Positions 32,898 through 44,800 of a DNA stretch of 64,000 nucleotides are shown here, piece after piece. Location of the stretch: the NCBI GenBank assembly GCA_002179805.1, contig NAVB01000758.1:1-64000 (forward strand), written 5' to 3'. The stretch's first letter is position 1. Every line of letters begins with the position of its first letter. A program made the translations under genes and the position numbers. The notes below the pieces were generated by a model. The model ran no database searches, was not told the DNA's origin, and worked only from the letters and a program-made list of their open reading frames with translations. Source of the DNA: Acanthamoeba lenticulata. Lineage: Eukaryota > Discosea > Longamoebia > Acanthamoebidae.

Positions 32898-35800
32898 ATG
32901 GATTTTCACTTCGACCTCCTTCCCTCTCTGCGCCTTTTGGCGGCTCGATACCCAGACGAAATTGGCCGCCACGCCTACCTGTCCTCCTTGGGACTGCAGG
33001 ACGAGGTATCTTGCCTTTCCCGGTTGTTTTTTTTTCTTCTTGCAACTCATTCTTCGATGCATCGCCACGACCGCAGAGCCCTGCCATCACGTTTGAAGAC
33101 AAGCACAAAGCCTTGAACGCGCTCACGCAACTGCTGGTGTCTGCTCCGGTCTTGACAGTGCCGATAGCGCAGCTGTTTCGACCCATTCTGCCGGAGCTGG
33201 TCGCTCGCTTGACGGACACCGGCTCCCGCTCCGTGCTGGGCCAGTGGGAAGTGCAGCGCTTCGAGGCCACTGCCTCGGCCTTGAGCAAGCTGCTCCCCAT
33301 CGCGCCGCACATCAGCGGCACCGTGCTGGCCTTCTTTGCTCGCTCTCCCTCCCTCTTTGAGCGCCTGAGCCAGCCTCGTGCTGGCGCTTCGGCCCCTGCT
33401 GACGTACCGTCCCCCGAGAGGCCACAACCCTGACCTGTACTCTGCGTTTGCTGCCGCTGGCGCGTGCTGACCTCGGTCGTGTGTTTGCTCGTGTGGCCAC
33501 AGGACTCGTTCGTCGAGCTGGCGCGGACGGCGCATCGATTTTTGAAGTTTTCGTCGACGGATTTCGGCACCGGTCTCTGGGACTGGAGCCCCTTCTTCTC
33601 CCTCCTCTCCCTCGCCCATAGCGCCACGCTGCGCTACCACGTCCTGGAAAGCGTTTCCATCCTCTTGAGCATCTCCGATGAGAACAAGCTGAAGCTGCCT
33701 CACGCCCTCGATCTCCAACACATCAAGGCCATGTGCGAGATCAGGTCCGTTCCTCGTGTGCTGTTTGTTTTTGTTTTGTTTTATGCTTTTTTTTTCCATT
33801 TTTTTTTTTCATTTTTTCTCACGCTTAACAACTACGGCAACAGGCCCCAAGAAACACAAGAGCTGGCCGTCGAGCAGGCCCTCATGTTCACCAGCACATG
33901 GGAGGTCCCGCCCGCCGCTGGCACCTCTTCGTCCGGCACGTCGATTCCACAACCGCACAGTGTCGTGACCGCCCACGACCTGCACCCGTCGCTGGTCTCC
34001 GTGTGCGGCGTGCTCCTGCCCCGCCGCCGGTCCGGCGGAGGAGACGAGGCACGGCGGGACAACACGCTGACCAACGAGCCGTTGGTCTACACGACCACCA
34101 CGCTGCTCAACATGAAGTCGCTGGCCCTGGCCGTGTGCGAGGTACCTCTCGAGCCCAACAACGCAAAAAACGCGCGAACGCGCTCTTCTCACGCGCGATT
34201 GGCGCTCCGTCTCAGGGCGACCCGATCCTGCTGGAGGGCACCACGGGCGCGGGCAAGACGGCCCTCATCGAGGAACTGGCCCGGCTCACCGGCAACCAAG
34301 GTACAGCCTCTTCCCCCCCTCTCCCAAGAAGCGCCGACACTGACCGGAACGTGATTGGGGGGGGAGGACAGACATCATCAAGATCCACTTGGGCGATCAG
34401 ACCGACGCCAAGGTGCTCCTCGGCACCTACGTGTGCACGGAAGTGCCCGGCGAGTTCCGCTGGCAGGCCGGTGCGCTCACCCAGGCGGTGCGCGAGGGCC
34501 GGTGGATCGTGATCGAGGACATCGACCTGGCGCCTCTCGAGATCCTGTCGGTGCTCATTCCACTGCTCGAGACACGGAAGCTGTTCATCCCCGGCCGCGG
34601 CGAGGTCATCCACGCGCCCAAGAACTTCCAGCTCTTCGCCACACAGACCCTCTACGGCTCCGGCGGTTCCGTCGGCCAAAACTGTACCGACCCCTTCATT
34701 AATCGTCCCTTTTTTTTTTCTATTTGAATATTTTTCAGTATTGTTTAATTGATATAATTACTCAACGTGATGTGCGCGTGTGTTGGGCCGACAGCTCGAT
34801 TGCTGCACAATTTCTGGACGCGTGTGGTGGTCGAGTCGCTATCGTCGGAGGAGTTGGGCGCCATCCTCACGTCCAAGTTCCCGCTCATCGCCACGCTCGT
34901 CCCGCAGTTCATCGGTACCGCTACCCTCCTGCCCCACAAAGCCCTACGGTGTGGAGAGAGAGAATTGACACCAAAGGCGCGGGGCGATGGTCTGCAGCCA
35001 CGTTCGACCTGTTGCGGGGCAACACCGAGTCGGCGCTGATGATGCTACAGTCGCAGTCGGAGATCGCGGGCAGCTCGTCGAGCACGCCGATCGTGCTGTC
35101 GAGCGACTACATGGTCAACTCGATCTTCTCCGGGCGCCACCTGTCGACGCGCGACCTGCTCAAGTGGTGCCGCCGGGTGAACCGGCACTTTGAGGCGCTC
35201 GCTCAGCAGGGCCTCACCAACATCGCCGTCACGTACCAGCTCAAGGAGCTCATCTACCTCGAGGCCCTCGACTGCTTCTGCGCGATGGTGCCCTCGATGC
35301 CCAACCGCGAGAAGTGCTACACGCTCATCGGGCAGTCGCTGGGCCTGCCCGCCGACCGCATCGCGCACTTTGTGCAGCTCTACAAGCCCGCGCTGAGCCT
35401 CACGCCCACGGCCTTCACCGTGGGCCGCGCCACGCTCGCCAAGGCCGTGTCGGACGAGCTGAGCGCGGCGGGCCCCGCCCGCAAGTCCAAGTTTGCGCAC
35501 ACCAAGCACGCGCTCGCGCTGCTCGAGCGGCTGGCCCACTGCCTGAGCATGGGCGAGCCGGCCCTTCTCGTGGGCGAGACCGGCACGGGCAAGACCTCGG
35601 TCGTGCAGTACCTGGCCGACCAGCTGGGCCAGCGGCTCGTCGTCCAGAACCTGTCCCAGCAGACCGACAGCGCCGACCTGCTGGGCGGCTTCAAGCCCGT
35701 CGAGATGCGCATCCTGTGCGTCCCGCTCAAGGCCAAGTTCGACCAGCTCTTCCCCAAGACCTTCTCCAAGAAGGCCAACGCCAAGTTCATCGCCGACGTG

Positions 35801-38800
35801 GAGCAGGCCTTTAGCCAGAAGGACTGGAAGCGCTTCATCCTCCTCCTGGGCAAGTCCCTCCACGAGGCCGAGAAGAAGTTTCTCCTCCTCGACCAGCAGG
35901 AGGAGGAGGAGCAGCGCCGCAAGCGCAGCCCCTCGGAGGGAGACGCCCAGGCCGAGACCAAGGTAAAGGCCCGCCACCGCCCCAAGGCCGAGCCCGTTGC
36001 AGCCGAGGCCAAGGGCAAGCGCAAGGCCGAGGCCCAGCTGAGCAAGGAGGGCGCACAGGCCGACCCCAAGAAGCCCAAGCAGGCCGCGCGCAAGCGCAAG
36101 AAGGCCCAGAAGCCCATCAGCCCGCTCGTCCGCCAGGAGTGGAAGAAGCTCGCCGCTGCCGTCTCCAAGTTTGAGATCCAGCAGGACCAGCTGAAGAACA
36201 ACTTTGCGTTTGCCTTTGTGGAGGGCACCCTGGTGGAGGCCGTGCAAAAGGGCTACTGGGTGCTGCTCGACGAGGTCAACCTGGCCACGCCGGAGACGCT
36301 CGAGAGCATCAGCAGCCTCCTCGAGGGCGGGTCGATTGTGCTGACCGAGAAGGGCGACGTAGAGCCCATCAAGCGCCACCCCAACTTCCGGGTCTTTGCC
36401 TGCATGAACCCGCCCACCGACATCGGCAAGAAGGTCCGCCGGCTCCCACTTGATTCTCGTCTTGGCCCTCGTCGCTCACGGCCAAGCCATTGACGTATAC
36501 ATTTGTGCAGAATCTGCCGCCGGGCCTGCGGAACCGCTTCACCGAGTTCTACGTGGACGAGCTGAGCAACGTCGAGGACCTGCGCACGGTGGTCCACTCG
36601 TACGTAAAGGGCAGCGTGGCGCAGCCGCCCGTGGACGACATCGTGAACCTGTACCTGGCCGCGCGGCAGCAGTCGCAGATCGACCTCACCGACGGCGCCA
36701 ACCAGCGGCCGCACTACAGTCTGCGCACGCTGTGCCGCGCGCTCGAGTACGCGCTGTTCATCCTGCCGGACTACGGCTTCAAGCGGGCCCTGTACGAGGG
36801 CTTCTGCATGAGCTTCCTCACGCAGCTCAACACGGCCTCGGTGCCGTCGATGCTGGGCCTCATCCGGCACCACCTGGTCAAGGGCATGAACGACAAGCAG
36901 CTGCTGATGCCGCCCAAGAAGCCCGAGGGCGCCGGCGCCGGGCCCGAGTCGCAGGACTTTGTGCTGTTTGAGCAGTTCTGGATCGCCGTGGGCAACCAGC
37001 CCGTGGTGGACCCGCCGCACTACATCCTGACGAGCAGCATCCGCAAGCACCTGGCCAACCTGGCCCGCGCCGTGCTGTCGCGCAAGTACCCCGTGCTGCT
37101 CCAGGGCCCGACCTCGAGCGGCAAGACGTCGATGGTCGAGTTCCTGGCCCGCCGCACGGGCCACCGCTTCGTGCGGATCAACAACCACGAGCACACGGAC
37201 CTGCAGGAGTACCTGGGCACCTACATCTCCGACCCCAACGGCAAGCTCGTCTTCCAGGAGGGCATCCTCGTCGAGGCCGTCCGCAAGGGCTACTGGGTCG
37301 TGCTCGACGAGCTCAACCTGGCCCCGTCCGAGGTGCTCGAGGCCCTCAACCGCCTGCTCGACGACAACCACGAGCTCTTCATCCCCGAGACGCAGGAGAT
37401 CGTGCGGCCCCACCCGCACTTTATGCTCTTTGCCACCCAGAACCCGCCGGGCCTCTACGGCGGGCGCAAGGTCCTCTCGCGCGCCTTCCGCAACCGCTTC
37501 GTGGAGCTCCACGTGGACGACATCCCCGAGGCCGAGCTCAAGGTCATCCTCGAGAAGCGCTGCGGCATGGCCCCGCCCTACTGCGAGAAGCTCGTCGCCG
37601 TCCTCAAGGACCTCCAGCGCCGCCGCCAGGGCACGCAGGTCTTTGCCGGCAAGCACGGCTTCATCACCCTCCGCGACCTCTTCCGCTGGGCCGAGCGCCG
37701 CCCCAACGGCTACCAGGAGCTCGTGCGTCTCCACCGGTCATCTCACCAGGCCTTAGCTCTGCCTCTGACTTGTGTTTTCTTTGTCTTTTCCTTTGCTTGT
37801 TTTATTGTGGCCGCGCGGGGACAGGCCGAGGAGGGCTACATGCTGCTGGCCGAGCGCCTGCGCAAGCCCGAGGAGAAGCAGGTGATCAAGGAGGTGCTCG
37901 AGAAGAACATGAAGGGCGTCGTGATCGACGAGGAGGCCATCTACGCGCGGCCCTTCACCGCCCAAGGCGAGGCTGCCGCGGCGGAGCAGCAGGGCGACTT
38001 CCTGGCCGGCCTCCAGATGACGGAGGGCTTCGGGGCCATGGTGTGGAACCAGTCCATGCGCCGGCTGTTCTCGCTCGTGGGCCGGTGCCTGCGCCACAAG
38101 GAGCCCGTCCTGCTCGTGGGCGAGACCGGCTGCGGCAAGACCTCCATCTGCCAGTACTTTGCCGGCTTGCTGGGCCAGCGCCTCCACATCCTCAACTGCC
38201 ACCAGCACACCGAGACCGGTACTTTGGCCCATCACTTAGTATTATTATTATTTTTTTAATTTTTAAAAAATCAGTTTTTTAGTTTTGTTTCATTTTCTTC
38301 TGCTTTTCGTGTTGTTAACCCATGTGTGCACAAAATAGCCGATTTCCTGGGCGGCCTGCGCCCCGTCCGTGGGAAGGAGCAGATCCGGGCGCAGCTTGTG
38401 GCCAAGCTCCGAACCTTCTTCGAGCACGCCCTGCCGCTACACCACGCCCTGGGCGACGAGCTGGTCGGCCACGTGCGGACCGTGCTCGAGGCCTCCCTCG
38501 GCGCCCACACCGTCAACGACCTCATGACGCTCCACGAGCGCGTCTGGCACGCCCTCAAGCAGCACGCGGCCGCGCGGGCCGACGAAAGTAATGCGAGCGC
38601 CGTGACGGTGTTTGACCTGCCGCACGCCGAGGCGGCCGAGATCGACGCGTTGCACAAGAAGTACAAGGCCCTCTTCGCCTGGTACGACGGGCCGCTCGTG
38701 CAGGCCATGAAGCGCGGCGACCTGTTCCTCATCGACGAGATCTCGCTGGCTGAGGACTCGGTGCTCGAGCGACTCAACAGCGTGCTGGAGCCCAACCGCC

Positions 38801-41800
38801 TGCTCGTGCTGGCCGAGAAGGGCGCCACCGAGATCGAGGAGCTCATCGCCCACTCGGACTTCCGCATCCTCGCCACCATGAACCCCGGCGGCGACTTTGG
38901 CAAGAAGGAGCTCTCCCCTGGTACCTCTTACCTTGTCCTCCTCGCCCTCGTCGAAGCGGGTTCGCTGACTCGTTGGTCTGGGCTTCACCTGCAGCGATGC
39001 GCAACCGGTTCACGGAGATCTGGGTGCCGCCGATCACGTCGCGCGACGATCTGTCGCTGATCGTGAAGGAGCGCTTCGCGTCGCCGCTCGTGGAGATCTG
39101 CTCGCCCGTCCTCGACTTTGTGCTGTGGTTCCGCTCCAACCTCCTCACCAGCCAGAAGCGCACCATCAGCTTGCGGTACACGAACTTTCACTCCCCCAAA
39201 CCTGCGTCGTGGTACTGACGGAAATGGTTGTGACCGCCCGCAGAGACATCCTGTCGTGGGTGTCGTTCATGAACGCCGTCCACGCGTCGATGCCGACCCT
39301 GAACAAGTGGGAGGCCTACCTCCACTCGGCCTGCCTCGTCCTGCTCGACGGCCTCTCCTACGGCCCTTCGTCGCGCCTCCGCGCCACGACGACGCCGTCG
39401 TCATCGTCGTCGGCCGGTGGCAACGGCGGATCGGCGGTGGCCGTCGGGCTCGACCAGAACGCGCGCATGAAGAAGCAGTGCTTCGAGTTCCTACTCGAGC
39501 AGCTGCCGGCCGAGGAGCGTGCGCGCTTCAACGAGCACGTCTTCCTCACGCAGGGCCTCATCCAGCGCGTCGAAGCTGCCGACCGCGACGACGAAAAGGA
39601 TGACAGCAAGGGCGATGATGCCAAGGAAGAGGAAGACGGGCAGTTCCGCCTGCCCGGGTGCCCCTTCACCATCCCGAAGGGCCTCCATCCGGTGCCCGCC
39701 AACCTGGACTTTGCGCTGCAGGCGCCCACCACCGCCAAGAACGTCATGCGCGTCCTTCGCGGTACGCCTCTGCCCCTCGCCCTCTGCCTGTCGCTCCTAG
39801 AGCGATCCTGGCGCTGATCGCGTGTTTGTTTGGTGGGGACGGGAGCAGGCCTGCAGCTGCACAAGCCCATCCTGCTGGAGGGCAGCCCGGGCGTGGGCAA
39901 GACGTCCCTCTGCATGGCCATCGCCAAGGCCTCGGGCCACAGGGTCGTCCGCATCAACCTCTCCGAGCAGACCGACATGATGGTGCGTTTTAAATTCATC
40001 TTTTATCATTATTATTATTTAATATTTTCGTAAATAGTTCGTAAACCCATTTATTGACTTTTGTTCATTTTCCGCGGACAGGACCTGCTCGGGTCGGACT
40101 TGCCGGTGGAGGGCGGTACGGGAGGCGAGTTCGCCTGGTGCGACGGCATCTTCCTGCAGGCCCTCAAGAACGGAGACTGGGTGCTGCTCGACGAGCTCAA
40201 CCTGGCGTCACAGTCCGTGCTCGAGGGCCTCAACTCGGTGCTCGACCACCGCGCGACGGTCTACATCCCGGAGCTGCAGCGCAGCTTCGACTGCCCGGCC
40301 TCGTTCCGCATCTTTGCGTGCCAGAACCCGGTCGCGCAGGGCGGCGGCCGCAAGGGCCTGCCCAAGTCCTTCCTCAACCGCTTCACGCAGGTCTACGTGG
40401 ACGAGCTCACCGGCGGCGATCTGCTGTTCATCACCCGGAGCCTGTTCCCGCGCATCCCCGAGTCCGTGCTGACCCGCATGATCGCCTTCAACGACCAGCT
40501 CTTCCACGAGACCATGGTCCTCGGCCTCTACGGCAAGAAGGGCAGCCCGTGGGAGTTTAACCTGCGCGACATCTCGCGCTGGTGCGCCCTCATGATCGAC
40601 CACCAGAGCGAGGGCACCTGGGACCCGGCCGCCTTTGTCGACCTCATCTACCTCCAGCGCATGCGCACCCAGGCCGACCGCGAACACGTCATCCGCCTCT
40701 TTAACCGCGTCTTCCAGCCCGCCGTGCCCTTCCGGTTCGTTTCAGTTGCTCCTTGACCTCATGGGGTGGACCAATCAGGGCCGCTTTGCTGACGTCATGG
40801 ACTCTTCTCGTGATTGGCGGTGGACATCCAGGCCGGAGCTGCACCCGTTCTTCCACGTCACGCCGACGCACGTGCAGGTGGGCGGCGCGTGGCTGACGCG
40901 CAGCCCCTCGCGGGCGGCGAGCGATGACGACGGCCTGCTGGAGAGCCCGCACCTGCTGCAGGGCGCGCTCAACGCGCTGGAGAACATGATGAAGTGCGTC
41001 GACAAGGGCTGGATGGCGATCCTCTCCGGCCCGGCCGCCTCCGGCAAGACGTCGCTCGTCCGCCTGCTGGCCAACCTCACGGGCAACCGCCTGCGCGAGT
41101 TCTCCATGAACAGCTCCATCGACACCACGGAGCTCCTCGGCGGCTTCGAGCAGATCGACCTCCAGCGCCACAAGCGCGGCATCCTCGCTCATGTGCGTGT
41201 GGCCCTTCCCCTCTCTTCTCTCCACGCATGCGGTGACTGACGGCCGTTGGCCCGCGCGCCGCCCGTAGGTGTCGAGCCTGGTGAACAAGGTGAGCGAGCT
41301 GCTGCTGCTCGAGGAGGCCAAGGCCGGCGCACTCGGCGTGCTGCAGGACCTGCACGCCACGTGGGCCCTCCTCAAGGCCAAGACGCGCTTCATCGGGCAG
41401 GCCGCCGACGGGGCCGTGCCGGCCGAGGCCACGGCGTCCCACCATGCCTTTGATGAGGAGCAGTACTCGCTCATGCGGCAGCTCCTCGAGAAGGTGCATG
41501 GCCTGGGCTACGAGCGCGGCTGGGACTGGGACCACATGGGCTCCGCTGTGCCCTCGCCGCTCCACATCGGCGCCGCCATCCAACGCCTCGAGAGCGTCGA
41601 GAAGAGCTCCGTCGCGGGCTGCTTCGAGTGGATGGACGGCCTCCTCATCAACGCCCTTGAAGAAGGCACCCACTTGCCCTCTTTTTGATTTATTTTTCAT
41701 TTTTTTGATTTCTAAATATTTATATCATTTATTAATCTGGTGTGGCCGAGCAGGGGACTGGATCCTGGTGGACAACGTCAACTTCTGCAACCCAACGGTG

Positions 41801-44800
41801 CTGGATCGGTTGAACCCGCTGCTGGAGAACAACGGTGTGCTGATGGTCAACGAACGCGGTCTCGTCGACGGCGAGGTCAAGGTGATCAAGCCGCACCCCA
41901 ACTTCCGGATCTTCCTGGCCATGGACCCGCACAACGGAGAAATCTCGCGCGCTATGCGCAACCGCGGCATCGAGATCTCGCTCCTCCCGCTCGACACCGC
42001 CTCGCTCGACACCTTGGCCCTCCTCAACGGCATCGGCGTCCCGGGCGCCTGGCTGGCTCGCCTCATGACTGGTTCGAATTCCTACCCATTATTATTATTT
42101 CTTTATTGTTGGTCGTCAATCCCGATGTTGACGTCCTTTCTCACATTGTCAACAGAGTTCCACCGGGCGTTGCAGAAGGAGAAGCAGATCTTCTACGCGG
42201 CCGAGCACTCGCTGACGATCCGCGATTTGCTCCACTGGGCCTCGCTCACCGTGGAGCAGATCCAGCGCGGCGCGCCGCTGGCTTCGGCCCTGCGCGAGGC
42301 CATGGAGCTGGTCTACCTGCGCAACCTCAAGAGCCGCGAGAAGCAGGACGTCGTGCGCTCCATCTTCCGCCAGCACTTCTCGCTGCTCTTCCACGCGCTC
42401 GAGCACGGCCGCTGGAGCGACGTCATGCAACAGCAGCCGCCATCGGCTCAGGGCGCCAGCAGCGCTGCCGAGCCCGACCGCACGTCCTTCCTCGCGCCTG
42501 GCCTCTGGCCGTTCTTCGTGTCGGGCGCCGACTATCGCGACAACTCGACCGAGGCCACCATCGTGCGGCAGTCGGCCCTCTTCCTCCACTTCATCCTCCA
42601 GACCGGCGGGCATGACCTCAAGGAGGAGGCCTCCCGCGAGCTAGGCGCCGACTTTGAGGCCAGCCTCCTCCACGCTTCCGCCGACGCCAACGAATCACAG
42701 AAGGCCGCCCTCCGGGCCAAGCTCGCGGCCTCGGGCGCGCAGGTCAAGTGCTCGCTCACGCTCCCGATCCTGCAGCGCCTCTTTGCCTTCCACGGCCATG
42801 ACGCCCGCAAGCCCGATGCCGCCGACGCCGACGCCGTGCTGCCCTACCTTCCGCAGCCGGCGACCAGTGCCGCCGACGCCGTGGCCGACCAACAGGCCAT
42901 GGTCAAGCGCAGCGACGAGGAGCTCGGCTTCGCGGCGGCCTACGTCCTGGAGAATGCGTCGACCCACGATTACCGCCACCGCGTCCACTACCTCAAGTCG
43001 CTCGGGGGCTCGCGCGGGGCCGCGTTCGCGCAGGCGCTCGAGCAGCTCTGGGCCCACCCGCTCGTGGCTGAGATCCTGCGGGCGCGCGAGCAGCTCGTCG
43101 ACTGCTGCTTTGGCGGCGTCGCTTCTGCCGACGTGCGCGAGGCCAAGCGCTCTGCGCTGCGCCGGCTGCTGTCCTTCCAGCCGCTCGACGTCCGTGCCAA
43201 CGCGCCGCTGCTGACCAAGTTGTGGAACGACCTCCACTTTGCCGACGCCGACACGGAAGGCCTTCCCAGTGAGGAGCGTGAGCAGGCCTGGAGCCGCCAC
43301 CTTAACTTACTGCACAGGCTCGACGCGCTGATCGCGCTGTTTGGCCACCGCGCCAAGGAGGAGCGCGACCTGAGCAGCAGCGACGTCTCGCTGATCCGCC
43401 TGTCGCACCTGTTCCACCACCGCAAATTGGAGAAGAGCCAGTTGCCGCACGGCGTCGTCGCGCTCTTCTGGCCCTTCTTCTCGCTCCTCGACGAGGGCAT
43501 CGAGGCCCACCTTGTCGGGCCCGCCAGCGTCGACGTGTCGGCACTGGAGGCGCTCGTCAAGCAGCGCAACCACTTCTGGGACTACCTGGCCTCGCCTGCG
43601 GCCGCGACGGCGCTCGACCTGGCCGACCTCCACCTTCACTGGAAGTTTGTGTCCAAGCACCTGCGCCAGCTCGAGCGACCGGCAGCGTCACTCGAACCCG
43701 TGGCGCCTGACGGCGCGGCTCTGGCCAAGAACTACTATGTCGAGCGGCGCGAGGGCGTCGCCTTTGCGCCTAGCTCGGGCCTCGTGTCGCTGACCGCCAA
43801 GATCGTCGACCTGCTCGCCGCGGCCCTCGCCGGCCAGGCCGTCGACGTGGCCACGGTGTCGTCTGCCGCCGCGAGCAAGGTGGCCGGGCGCGACACCCTG
43901 TGGAAGCGGGGCGGCCACCCGTCCCTGCTCCGTTCGCCGCAGCTCTTTGCGCTCGAGCGCGAGCTCTACGCGCTGCTGGCTCCGTTCAACGCCGACCCGA
44001 CCTTGCGCCGGCGCGACCAAACGGCGGCCGCCGCCCTCGCAGGCGTCGCCGCCAAGTCCGGCCGGGCCGAGCGGTATGCGCACTGGAAGGAGGGCATCCA
44101 CCCGCTCTACTTCCGGCTCGACGAGGAGTTCAAGCGCGCCTTTGTCGAGGGCGCGGCCACCTTCCACTGGCTCGACGACGCGCGCGACGACGGCGATGCC
44201 GCCGCGGTGGCGTCGGGCGTGCTCGAGTCGGTCTCGCAGGTGCCGCAGCGGCTCGACGCCCGCCTCGCCGCGCTCGAGGCCAAGTGGGACAAAGAGCACG
44301 AGGAAGAGGAGGTCACCGAGGCGGCCCTCCTCGAGGGCGAGAGGCGCATGGACGCCCACCAGCGCAGCTTGCACAAGGTCTGGTCCCAGCTGTGGCCGCT
44401 GCTGGACCACTTCTCGAGCCGGCAGGAGCTCGTGCTGCTGGCCAAGCTTGCCAAGCTCCTCGACGACGAGACGCCCGGCCGCGAGGACGACGACGACCTC
44501 AGGGCGCGGCTCGAGGCCGTCCTGCCGTGGGTGCGCAGCTTCGTGGAGCGCGGTCTGGCCCGGACCTCGCGCTCGCCGGAGGACTTTGTGCCCTACCAGC
44601 GCCTCCTGTGGAAGTACTCCTCCTCCTCCTCGGCGGGCACTGTCGGCAAGAATAGCGACGACGGGGCCTCGCAGAAGAAGAGGACCACGTCTCCGCGAGA
44701 GGACCTCGTGGAGCTCGTGCAGGAGATGAAGTACCGGTACCACGTGCGGCTGTGGCACAACACCTTCAACGACATGTCCTTCCTCTCCCCGCCGCCGCTC

